Shown: piece by piece, positions 50,592 through 59,500 of the stretch
How the letters are laid out: every line of letters starts with the position of its first letter
Numbering within the stretch: position 1 is the first letter of the stretch
Assembly (NCBI GenBank): GCA_035554115.1
Contig: DATMIW010000074.1
Location: forward strand, 1-64,000
Source of the DNA: CAXTSE01 sp035554115
GTDB lineage: Bacteria; Actinomycetota; Actinomycetes; Actinomycetales; Microbacteriaceae
Direction: 5' to 3'
Length of the DNA stretch: 64,000 nucleotides
Translations under genes and position numbers: made by a program
The notes under the pieces: generated by a model
Seen by the model: the letters and a program-made list of their open reading frames with translations, nothing else
Databases searched by the model: none
What the model was told of the DNA's origin: nothing

Positions 50592-51914
50592 ATGGCAAAT
50601 TTCCCGAGCGTGACAGTCAAGCGCGAGCTCGACGTTTCGCTCGTCCTGCCCTCCACTGAAGGGCTCGAGCAGCTTTCTGCCGGCGAACTGCAGGCGCGCC
50701 AACGCGAATTCGCGGCTGCACAAAGGCGCGTCGCGGGCGGTGCCGCGAGGGTTGCGGCAGAGATCGCTCGCAGGTCGGCTCCAGAGCTCGGGCATGCTGG
50801 CCTGGCACAAAAAGAGGGAGTGCGCACGCCTCAGCAGCTGATCGAACGCCTCGCGGGTGTTTCTGCCTCCGAAGCTCACGCGATGATTCATGTCGGCGGC
50901 CTGATGGCGACTGGAAGTTCCGCGCCAGCTGTCGCCGCGGTCGAGAGCGGCGAGCTGTCTGTCCTTGCCGCCGACGCTATCCGCACCGGATTGGGCACGC
51001 CCTCAGAGGCAATAGACGCCAACGCTCTCGCAGAGGCGGAGGCGCTGCTCGTCGTCGCGGCCCCGGATCTTTCGGTGCGGAGGCTTGCCGCCGAGGCGCG
51101 AGCAATGCGTGATGCGCTCGATGTAGAAGGCGTGGCCGAACGTGAAGAGGTGCTGCGCGAGCGGCGATATCTACGCCTCACGCCGCAAGTCGACGGCATG
51201 ACCCGTGTCGCCGGACTGCTCGATCCTGAATCAGCGGCAATCGTCACTGCCGCTTTCGATCAGATAACCGCCCCCCGCCGGGGCGGACCTCGATTTGTCG
51301 ACCCCGCGGCACAGGAACGCGCACAGGCAATAGTTGACGATCCGCGTACGACAGATCAGCTGCTTGCCGACGCCTTCGTCGAGATGGTGCGAATCGCGGG
51401 AGCGGCCGACACAGGCCGTATGTTTACGCAGCGTCGCCCGGCGGTGCAGATCCACGTCAAGCTCGTCGACCTTAACACCGGCGCCGGAGCGGCTCAGCTC
51501 GAGGGGCAATCATCGGCTTCCTCAATCGGCACCGCGCGGCGAATGGCGTGCAGCGCCGGAGCCATACCCGTTCTGTTCGATAACGGCGACGTTCTCAACC
51601 TGGGCCGCTCTCAACGGCTTTTCACCGATCAACAACGCATTGCATTGGCGGCGCGAGACGGTGGATGCCGGTTCCCCGGCTGCGACAGACTGCCTTCGTG
51701 GTGCGAGGCCCATCACATTGACGAATGGACACGAGATAACGGCCGAACAGATGTGTCGCGGGGAGTGCTTCTGTGTCGCTTCCACCATATGAACGTGCAC
51801 AACAACGGTTGGACGATTACGCGACGAGCCGGAAAGTTCTTCGCCGTGCCACCGCCACACACAGGAAAGCCTGACCTCGAAATGCCTCCGCGATGGCAGA
51901 CGGCGGGCGCTTGA
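50592..51914 (+). CDS. DUF222/13E12-type HNH endonuclease domain protein
   Basis: A 440-residue protein with a DUF222 N-terminal helical region (about 1-300) and a C-terminal HNH nuclease: CRFPGCDRLPSWCEAHHIDEW and LLCRFHHMNVH supply the zinc and catalytic histidines. These proteins are multicopy and mobile-looking in Actinobacteria, with unclear function. The promoter is more A/T-rich than the surroundings and has a LexA-like box, suggesting damage induction. The gene sits between coaD and panD, interrupting core order. Confidence 0.88.
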   Translation: MANFPSVTVKRELDVSLVLPSTEGLEQLSAGELQARQREFAAAQRRVAGGAARVAAEIARRSAPELGHAGLAQKEGVRTPQQLIERLAGVSASEAHAMIHVGGLMATGSSAPAVAAVESGELSVLAADAIRTGLGTPSEAIDANALAEAEALLVVAAPDLSVRRLAAEARAMRDALDVEGVAEREEVLRERRYLRLTPQVDGMTRVAGLLDPESAAIVTAAFDQITAPRRGGPRFVDPAAQERAQAIVDDPRTTDQLLADAFVEMVRIAGAADTGRMFTQRRPAVQIHVKLVDLNTGAGAAQLEGQSSASSIGTARRMACSAGAIPVLFDNGDVLNLGRSQRLFTDQQRIALAARDGGCRFPGCDRLPSWCEAHHIDEWTRDNGRTDVSRGVLLCRFHHMNVHNNGWTITRRAGKFFAVPPPHTGKPDLEMPPRWQTAGA

Positions 51915-51992
51915 CCGTCGTCGGCCAACGCGGGGCGGGCGAAACGAGGCTGCGGAAGGGCGCAGAATGGAGGAGCACCAGAGAGGACCCGA

Positions 51993-52406
51993 ATGCTCCG
52001 CACAGTTTTGGGTGGCAAGATTCACCGCGCCACCGTTACGCAAGCCGACCTTCACTATGTCGGCTCGATCACCATCGACGACGATTTGGCGAGCGCCGCT
52101 GGGCTGATCGAGGGCGAAAAGGTTCAGGTGGTCGACGTCACCAACGGGGCGCGCATCGACACATATGTCATTCGGGGCACGGCCGGGTCGGGGCACATCT
52201 GCATCAACGGAGCGGCTGCCCACCTCGTGAATCCGGGCGACGTGGTGATCATCATGTCGTTCCTGCTCGCCGACGAGAGCGAACTTGCCAACTACAGGCC
52301 GCGAGTAGTGCATGTGGACGGCGACAACCGGATCGTTGCGACGGGCGACGACCCATCAGCTCCAGTGCCGGGTTCGACCGACCAGATTTCGTCACGCACG
52401 ATCTGA
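51993..52406 (+). CDS. panD: aspartate 1-decarboxylase proenzyme
   Basis: A 137-residue pyruvoyl enzyme that makes beta-alanine for pantothenate. Y22-V-G24-S25 is the self-cleavage site that generates the pyruvoyl group from Ser25. K9, H11 and TGARIDTYVIRGTAGSG-like strands (NGARIDTYVI) fit the family. ATG follows GAGAGGAC. Position near coaD links it to the coenzyme A pathway. Confidence 0.94.
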   Translation: MLRTVLGGKIHRATVTQADLHYVGSITIDDDLASAAGLIEGEKVQVVDVTNGARIDTYVIRGTAGSGHICINGAAAHLVNPGDVVIIMSFLLADESELANYRPRVVHVDGDNRIVATGDDPSAPVPGSTDQISSRTI

Positions 52407-52453
52407 CCCATTCGCTGGGCGCCAGCACCGGCACCTGCGTACAATCGAACCTC

Positions 52454-53008
52454 GTGTCAACTCCCACGTCTCCTTACGACCTCGATGTCCGCGACATTAT
52501 GCACCGGGCCGGCGAGATGCGTGAACGACGCTTCGAGGTGGCAGCCCCTGAAGAGTTCGGCGCCGGCGCCGCAGTGGTCCCTGTCGATGCACACGTCGAC
52601 CTCGACGTCCGACTCGAAGGGCTCCACGACGGCATTTTGGTCTCCGCTGTCGTCGAAACGACGGCAACAGGCGAGTGCGTGAGGTGCCTCGACCCGGTGA
52701 GCATCCCGATCGAAGTCGAATTCCAGGAGCTTTTCGCGTATTCTCCTGATGAAGCATTCGACTATTCGGTTCGAGATGATCACGTGGATCTCGAACCGGT
52801 CGTGCGGGATGCGGTGGTGCTGGCGCTACCGTTCCAACCGGTTTGCCGGCCGGACTGCCCTGGACTCGACCCGGAAACGGGCGAGAAGCTGGCGGATCTG
52901 CCGGATCAGCCTGTGCGCGAAGTGCTCGACCCCCGGTGGGCTGCACTCGAAAACTTCACGCCGGGCACCCAAAGTTCGGACTCCCAGAGTTCCGACACCA
53001 CCGAATAG
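52454..53008 (+). CDS. DUF177 (YceD) family protein
   Basis: A 184-residue protein starting at GTG, 8 nt after TACAAT. VDLDVRLEGLHDGILVSAVV and TGECVRCLDPVSIPIEVEFQELF are the DUF177 core, with CxxC followed by CRPDCPGLD near the C-terminus. The family is linked to 23S rRNA processing or ribosome assembly and is almost always placed before rpmF, as here (41 bp). Confidence 0.9.
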   Translation: MSTPTSPYDLDVRDIMHRAGEMRERRFEVAAPEEFGAGAAVVPVDAHVDLDVRLEGLHDGILVSAVVETTATGECVRCLDPVSIPIEVEFQELFAYSPDEAFDYSVRDDHVDLEPVVRDAVVLALPFQPVCRPDCPGLDPETGEKLADLPDQPVREVLDPRWAALENFTPGTQSSDSQSSDTTE

Positions 53009-53049
53009 ACCTGCGACGCCCCGCGCGTCGACAACGAAAGAAGAAGATC

Positions 53050-53253
53050 ATGGCCGTTCCCAAGCGCAAGCAATCGCGCTCGAACACGCACTCCCGTCGG
53101 TCGCAGTGGAAAGCCATCCTGCCGACCCTCGTCAAGACCGTAGAGAACGGCAAGACCGTCTACAGCCTTCCGCACCGCGCCAAGGTCGTCGAAGACTCCG
53201 CAGGCACCGCCCTGTACCTGGAGTACAAAGGCCGCAAGGTCGCCGACGTTTAG
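53050..53253 (+). CDS. rpmF: 50S ribosomal protein L32
   Basis: A 67-residue basic protein beginning MAVPKRKQSRSNTHSRRSQW, the L32 signature. It lacks the zinc-binding cysteine pairs, so it is a C-minus form. RBS AAAGAAGAAG precedes the ATG. A small hairpin (53263-53277) follows. The order yceD-rpmF-rnc-mutM-smc-ftsY is the common actinobacterial arrangement. Confidence 0.96.
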   Translation: MAVPKRKQSRSNTHSRRSQWKAILPTLVKTVENGKTVYSLPHRAKVVEDSAGTALYLEYKGRKVADV

Positions 53254-53312
53254 GCTCGTGACTCGCCCTCAGGGCGACTCGGACATGGCTGGCGCGCACC
53301 AGCGAGGCTGCC

Positions 53313-54113
53313 GTGGCTGAACTGCGTGGACCTGACATTTCTGGTCTCGACAAGCCTGACCTCGACACCACGGGGCCTGAGCTAGCTGACGAAAACGGCA
53401 CAGCCAACGCGACCGGAGCGAATTCCAATCGTTCCGTACTGCTTGGCGCCTTGGGCGTACACATTGACGAAGGGCTTCTGCAGCTCGCGCTCACCCACCG
53501 CTCGTACTCCTACGAGAACGGCGGCGTCGCGCACAATGAACGACTCGAGTTTCTCGGTGACTCGATCCTCGGCCAGGCCGTCACGGTCATGCTCTACCGC
53601 GACAACCCGGAACTCGACGAAGGCGATCTCGCCAAACGCCGCGCCAGCCTGGTCAGCGCCGTCGCACTTGCCGAAATCGCCCGCACGATCGACGTCGGCA
53701 CCCACCTGCTGCTCGGTCGCGGTGAAGTTCTCACAGGTGGCCGCGAGAAGGCATCGATTCTTGCGGATGCCGTAGAAGCGCTCATCGGCGCCACCTACCT
53801 GTCCGAGGGTGGTGACGTCGCCACCGCAATGGTGCTCCGTCTCGTCGCGCCGCTACTTGCCGACCCGGACAGATTCGGCGCCGCCATGGATCCGAAAACC
53901 AGCCTGCAGGAACTCTCCACCCGCATCGGCAAAGGCTTGCCGGTCTACACGGTCACCGACAGCGGCCCCGATCACTCGAAGCGATTCCACGCCTCGGTGT
54001 CGCTCGGCACCGGACCCGAACTTGCAACAGGCGACGGCAGCAGCAAAAAACAAGCCGAAATGGCTGCCGCATTGAGCGCGTGGTCGATTTTGCACCCACG
54101 CGCCACGCGATAG
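53313..54113 (+). CDS. rnc: ribonuclease III
   Basis: A 266-residue dsRNA endonuclease. NERLEFLGDS (75-84) is the catalytic signature, EALIGATYLSEGGD holds the second acidic cluster, and DPKTSLQELSTRIG begins the dsRNA-binding domain, ending near DGSSKKQAEMAAALSAW. About 45 N-terminal residues (GLDKPDLDTTGPELADEN) are an extension beyond the family, partly encoded by GGTCTCGACAAGCC, a degraded REP core. Start is GTG. Confidence 0.94.
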   Translation: MAELRGPDISGLDKPDLDTTGPELADENGTANATGANSNRSVLLGALGVHIDEGLLQLALTHRSYSYENGGVAHNERLEFLGDSILGQAVTVMLYRDNPELDEGDLAKRRASLVSAVALAEIARTIDVGTHLLLGRGEVLTGGREKASILADAVEALIGATYLSEGGDVATAMVLRLVAPLLADPDRFGAAMDPKTSLQELSTRIGKGLPVYTVTDSGPDHSKRFHASVSLGTGPELATGDGSSKKQAEMAAALSAWSILHPRATR

Positions 54114-54123
54114 ACGTCCCATC

Positions 54124-55092
54124 GTGCCCGAACTCCCCGAAGTCGAGGTCGTTCGCGCGGGACTCGCCCCCGCCGTGACCGGTGCAACAGTCACGCGTGT
54201 GCACGTGCTCGACGTGCGATCTCTCCGCCGACACGACGGACCGTCCGAAGATTTCGTTGACCTCATGACCGGAGCAGTGCTCGCCGAACCTCAGCGCCGG
54301 GGAAAGTTTCTGTGGGTGCCGCTCACCTCGAGCGACGAGCAGGGCTTACCCGCTCGCGCACTCGTCACCCATCTCGGGATGAGCGGCCAACTGCTGCTGC
54401 GGAGCCCGGATGCGGAACGCAGCCGCCTCACCCGCATTGTGCTCGAGGTGGAGCACCCTGTGCACGGCGGACTGCGGGTGGATTTCGTCGATCAACGGAT
54501 ATTCGGATCGATGGCCGTCGATCGTCTGGTGGCTCCGGCGGACGTGCTCACCTCGGCGGACGCGCCGACAGACACGGACGCGGTGGCCGACGCGCCGATG
54601 CACACGCACACGGATGCGGCGGCGGAGCGCATCCCGAGTCAGGTGGCCCATATCGCGCGAGACCCGCTCGACCCCCTGTTCAACGACCGCGAGTTCTTGC
54701 GCAAACTGGCAGCCAAGAACACGACGATCAAACGCGCACTCCTCGACCAGACGCTCGTAAGCGGAATCGGCAACATCTACGCCGACGAATCCCTCTGGGC
54801 GGCGCGCGTCCACTACGACCAGCCGACCCACAGCTTGGCTCGGCCGCGCGCCGTGCTGCTTTTGGCAGAAATTCGGGCAGTGCTCGCTCGCGCTCTCGCC
54901 GAAGGGGGTACGAGTTTCGATGCGCAATACGTGAACGTCAATGGAGCATCGGGATATTTCGCGCATTCGCTCAACGCCTACGGACAGGCCGGGCGTCCGT
55001 GTCCGCGGTGCGGGCGTCCGATCGTGCGCAAAACCTTCATGAATCGCGGATCCCATTTCTGTGCGTACTGTCAACGGGTGCGGCGGGGGTAG
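54124..55092 (+). CDS. mutM: formamidopyrimidine-DNA glycosylase
   Basis: A 322-residue base-excision enzyme for oxidised purines. N-terminal PELPEVEVVR gives catalytic Pro (after Met removal) and Glu, and the C-terminal zinc finger is CPRCGRPIVRKTF ... CAYCQR. Residues about 140-175 hold an Asp/Thr/Ala-rich insert (ADAPTDTDAVADAPMHTHTD) in the linker between domains, making it longer than the usual 270-290. GTG start, 10 bp after rnc. Confidence 0.94.
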   Translation: MPELPEVEVVRAGLAPAVTGATVTRVHVLDVRSLRRHDGPSEDFVDLMTGAVLAEPQRRGKFLWVPLTSSDEQGLPARALVTHLGMSGQLLLRSPDAERSRLTRIVLEVEHPVHGGLRVDFVDQRIFGSMAVDRLVAPADVLTSADAPTDTDAVADAPMHTHTDAAAERIPSQVAHIARDPLDPLFNDREFLRKLAAKNTTIKRALLDQTLVSGIGNIYADESLWAARVHYDQPTHSLARPRAVLLLAEIRAVLARALAEGGTSFDAQYVNVNGASGYFAHSLNAYGQAGRPCPRCGRPIVRKTFMNRGSHFCAYCQRVRRG

Positions 55093-55146
55093 CGAGACAG
55101 GTGGCTAAGGGGACGCCCGATAACCGGGACGCCAGCTAATCGCGCA

Positions 55147-56361
55147 CTACTGCGGGACGAGATCCCGACGCCAGGCACCTTCACTGCCGATCCCCACGAA
55201 CCCGATCGCCTCATTCACCGAGAGCATCGGCCGGTTCTCTTCTGCATTCCAGGTGATGACCGAGGGATGGCCGGGTGCGATTTCGGTGAGCCACAGCAGG
55301 TTCGCGACTTTGAGCAGCATCCCGAGCCGCCGCCCACGATGCTCCCGGAGCACCAGCGTGTCGTCCTGACTTACAGCGCGGCTCAGATCAGCGGGTACCG
55401 TCAGCCAGGTCCCGCCAGCGAGTCGGCCGGACGGGAGGTATTCGACGACTGCGGTGAGAGTGACACGGGTGGTGAGCGCCTCGCGCCGTTCTGTGTCGGC
55501 GATACGGGCCGCATCCCATACGTCTTCGGGTTCTTCGAGACCGGCCGTCGGCGCATCGGTGCTCATGCGGGTGCGCAAGATTCCGAGATCGTCGAGCCAG
55601 TTGTGCGGGGAGAGGCCGCGCCAGGTGTGCACCCGGTAGTCGGGTCCGGCCGCGGTTTCGGCGAGTGCGTACAGACGCATCAGCTCATCGTGATCCGGCG
55701 GAAGCGCGTAGCGGCTGGCGCGGGTCACCTGTTCAAGGCGATAGCCGCGGGCGAGAAGGAAGCGAGCTTCGCGACCCGTGGCGGAGATGGAACCGGCTCC
55801 CGTCGGCGGCACGAGGAAAGGCGGAGTCGAACGGACCGTCGGGAGCTCGGAGGCCGCCGGGCGTCCGGAGACCGCCGGGGGCCCGGAGACCGTCGGGAGC
55901 TCGGAGGCCGCCGGGCGTCCGGAGACCGCGAGCTCTGGACCCCCGGCGAGCTTCGCACTGCTCGCGGCATAGGGAGACACGGCGTAGCTCACGAGGCGCT
56001 TCTGCCCCAGAGTGACCGCGAAATCTTCGACGGCATCCGTGAGTGCGGTCCCGATACCGCGCCCCTCGAAGTCCGGGTGGACATCGACATCGACCCAGCC
56101 GATTTCGGGATCCGCTGTCGCCCACTCGTGAACGCCGCGTCCCACGATCCTGCCGTCGCACCACGCTGCCCAGAGAGCGTGCGGAGCCTGCGGGTCGTGC
56201 CATTCCGACAGAGTCTCGGCCGGATCCACCCCAATCTCGGGCGTACCGTAGGCGCGGATCTCGGAGGCGTTGCGAACCTCGACAGTTGCCGCGAACTCCG
56301 CTCCGCCCGGTGCGGAGAGCGAGTCGGGAACGGTGAGACGCGCAATGGTGAACGGGCTCAT
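55147..56361 (-). CDS. tandem GNAT acetyltransferase with repeat linker
   Basis: A 404-residue protein with two GNAT folds: VDVDVHPDFEGRGIGTALTDAV (about 92-113) is the acetyl-CoA motif of the first, and VLREHRGRRLGMLLKVANLL (about 334-353) of the second. The layout resembles mycothiol synthase, but sequence likeness is not enough to name it. The domains are joined by a low-complexity linker made of an 18-residue repeat (54-bp tandem repeat at 55834-55929). It is convergent with mutM. Confidence 0.83.
   Translation of the reverse strand: MSPFTIARLTVPDSLSAPGGAEFAATVEVRNASEIRAYGTPEIGVDPAETLSEWHDPQAPHALWAAWCDGRIVGRGVHEWATADPEIGWVDVDVHPDFEGRGIGTALTDAVEDFAVTLGQKRLVSYAVSPYAASSAKLAGGPELAVSGRPAASELPTVSGPPAVSGRPAASELPTVRSTPPFLVPPTGAGSISATGREARFLLARGYRLEQVTRASRYALPPDHDELMRLYALAETAAGPDYRVHTWRGLSPHNWLDDLGILRTRMSTDAPTAGLEEPEDVWDAARIADTERREALTTRVTLTAVVEYLPSGRLAGGTWLTVPADLSRAVSQDDTLVLREHRGRRLGMLLKVANLLWLTEIAPGHPSVITWNAEENRPMLSVNEAIGFVGIGSEGAWRRDLVPQ
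55834..55929. repeat. 54-bp tandem repeat within the GNAT gene
   Basis: The 42-bp block starting GACCGTCGGGAGCTCGGAGG recurs exactly 54 bp later (55888-55929). The period is 18 codons, so the frame is kept and the protein repeats SGRPAASELPTV. Further shorter GGAGACCG units lie between. Slippage has probably changed the linker length. Confidence 0.85.
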
Positions 56362-56427
56362 GGTGCGATGCGCCTCCTAGGGTGATCCCTCTCCTGAGCT
56401 GATCCCTTATTCCGGTACCGTAGACCG

Positions 56428-56475
56428 ACGCTTGCAAAGACTGACACTTGCAATGACGGACGCTTGCAAAGACGG
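56428..56475. repeat. Three 16-bp tandem repeats upstream of smc
   Basis: Units at 56428-56443, 56444-56459 and 56460-56475 read ACGCTTGCAAAGACTG, ACACTTGCAATGACGG and ACGCTTGCAAAGACGG. They abut without gaps and end 30 bp before the smc start. This resembles an iteron array and could bind a regulator. Confidence 0.85.
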
Positions 56476-56505
56476 AGGACCGGCCGCTGTGAACCTGAAG
56501 AGCCT

Positions 56506-59500
56506 GTGTATCTGAAGAGCCTGACCCTCAAAGGGTTCAAGTCCTTCGCGCAGCCGACCACCTTCGCGTTCGAGCCAGGGGTCACCTGCGTGGTCGGGCC
56601 GAACGGCTCGGGCAAGTCCAACGTCGTTGATGCCCTCGCCTGGGTCATGGGCGAACAGGGCGCTAAGACTCTGCGCGGCGGAAAGATGGAAGACGTCATC
56701 TTCGCCGGCACGGCCACCCGTGGTCCGTTGGGCCGCGCCGAGGTGACACTGACGATCGACAACAGCGACGGCGCGCTGCCGATCGAATATGCCGAGGTGA
56801 CGATTTCGCGCACCTTGTTCCGCAATGGCGGCAGCGAATACGCGATCAATGGATCGTCGTGTCGCCTTCTCGATGTGCAAGAGCTGCTGAGCGACTCCGG
56901 TCTCGGTCGCGAAATGCATGTGATCGTCGGCCAAGGTCAGCTCGATCAGGTTTTGCGGGCCACACCTGAGGAACGCCGCGGTTTTATCGAAGAGGCCGCC
57001 GGAATTCTCAAACATCGTCGCCGCAAAGAGAAGACGCTGCGCAAGCTGGAGGCGATGCAGGCGAACCTGACCCGCCTCAGCGACCTCGCCGGCGAGATCC
57101 GGCGTCAGTTGAAGCCGCTCGGACACCAGGCCGAGATCGCCCGCGAAGCCCAGACAATCGCAGCGGTTGTGCGGGATGCGCGGGCCCGGCTGCTCGCCGA
57201 CGAGGTCGTCGAATTGCGGGCGGCTCTCGTCGATCTGACTGGTTCCGAGAGCCAACGCAAGACCGAGCGCATCGTGCTTCATGAGCAGCTCGACCAGTCC
57301 AAGCTGCGACAGACGCGCCTCGAGCAGTCGATGGTCGGAGATGCTGTGGATGACGCGCGCCGGGTCGCCCACGAACTCGAGCAGGTGCAGGACCACCTCC
57401 GCGCGCTGTACACACTCGCCAACCAGCGACTGTCGCTTCTCGGACAGCAGGGTCAGCTGCCGGGTATGACGGCGACGATTTCGCCGCGCATGATCGAGGA
57501 CGCCCGTGAGGAGGCCACACGTCTGGCCTCGGGTGTCGCCGCTGCCGAGGAGGCGCTGGGTCGTGCGTCGGCAGCGACTGCGACGGCGAAGGCCAGTCTT
57601 GACTCGCTGGACGACGAGATCAGCGCTCAAAGTGCCCTGGTTTCGAGCCACGATCTGGAACAGGGCCGGCTCGCGGGTCTGGTGAACGCGGCCGAGTCTC
57701 GCCGGGCCGCCACGCACGCCGAGCTGGAACGCTCGACCGGCGCGCTCGCCGCGGCTGAACAGCGTCGCGAACAAGCCCGCACCGAACTGCTGGCTCTCGA
57801 GGGAGCTGACGACGCGCTGGGCGAAAACAATGGCCTTGCGACGAGCGTCGAGCAGGCGGAAGAGGCCGTTCGCGCCCTGCAGGCCGAGGTGGAGGCCGTT
57901 CGCGAGACTCTGCACGCATCCGAGCGGGAGCGCGATGCGCTCGCCGCGCGGACTGGTGCGCTGTCGCTTGCTGTCGACCAGAAGGACGGGTCGGGGTCGA
58001 TTGTGGGGGCCAGCGGCATCCGGGGCCTGGTGGCCGAGCACATGCAGGTGCGCGCCGGGTATGAGGCGGCAATTGCGGCCGCACTCGGCTCGCTCGCGGA
58101 TGCTGTGCTGGCAGATGACCGCTCCTCGGCGATAGGCGCCCTTTCGTCGGCGCGTGAATCGGAGGCGGGCCGCGTGGAGATCGTGGTGGCTGACGCTTCG
58201 GGGGCTGCTCCGCTCGGGTCGCTGCCGCCCGGAGTCGAAGCCGCAGCCGATCTTGTAACGGCGCCCGACGGCATCCGGGGCCTTCTCGCTCGTGTCGTGG
58301 TGGTCGCCGATCTGGATGTCGCGCGCAGCACCTGGCCGGCGCTCGCGAAGCTCGGCAACGTAACAGTTATCACGCGCGATGGCGATCTGCTCACCGAGCA
58401 TGTGCTGCGTGGCGGGTCGGGAGCCGGCCGCAGCATCCTCGAACTTGTCGCTGAGCGGGATGCCGCACAGGAGAAGCTCGTGACGGTCACGACCGCAATC
58501 GAACGCGACAGATTTGCGCTCGCCGAAAAGCGCGAAGCTCTTGACCTAGCGCAGATCGATGCGGCGCAGGCGCAGGCGGCGCTCAAAGAGTTCGACGCGC
58601 GCCTCGCAGAACGCAGCGATGCGCTGGGGCGCTCACGGGTGCAATTGGAGGCCGCGTCGGCCGAAGGGGAGCGGCTCGCGCAGGCGGTGCAGCTGCTCAC
58701 TGAATCCGTCGCTGTTGCCGATGCTGCGGTTGGGCGGGCTGTCGCCGAACGTGACGCCCACGCGTCGACCCCGCGGCCCATGCTCGATGTGTCGGCTCGC
58801 GATGGTTTGCTGCTTGAACTCGAGGCGGCACGCGCGGCCGAGGTCCAGTCGCGTGTCGAACTCGAAACAACGCGGGAGCGGGTGCGCGCTCAGCACGCGC
58901 AGGTCGCGTCGCTGCAGAAACAGCTCGAGGCCGAGCGCTCCGCCGCCGAAGAGTCGGCCCGCCTGGCGGTGCTGCGGCAGCATCAGGTCGCCGCGGCAAC
59001 GAGTGTGCTCGACGCGTTGCCGGCGGTGCTCGATGCCGTCGACAGGTCGGTGGCCGATGCGCGCGTCGCCCTGGCCGCCGCGGAGGCGGGCCGCGCTCAG
59101 CACAATGAGGAGCTTGCTGAACTGCGTCGTAACGAGAGTGTGTTGCGTGAACGTCTCACGACCCTCAACGAAAATGTGCACGGTCTCGAAATGCAGACCT
59201 ACGAAAAGAAGCTGCATCTCTCGCAGCTGCTCGAACGTGCGGGCGATGAACTGGGTCTCGTCGAAGATGTGCTGGTCGCCGAATACGGACCCGACGTCCC
59301 CGTCCCCGCCGATGGTGCCCTGCTCGGGCAGCTTGACCCGGACTCGCCGGTCGAGCTTGTCGAGACCCCCGCCGCAGAGGCCTCGGTCTCGACAAGCTCG
59401 ACCGCCGCAGAGGTCCCGACCGCCGGCGTCCCGTATGTCCGCGCCGAACAGAAGGCCCGCCTCGCCGCCGCCGAACGCAAACTCGGCCAGCTCGGCCGCG

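Noticed and set aside
53263..53277. Terminator after rpmF
   Set aside because: The 6-bp hairpin TCGCCC/GGGCGA has no T-run and lies in an operon continuing to rnc, so I mention it only as a small hairpin.
56407..58401. Long minus-strand frame (664 codons) opposite smc
   Set aside because: It is the antisense shadow of the smc N-head, which has clear Walker A and coil features. No independent motif or promoter.
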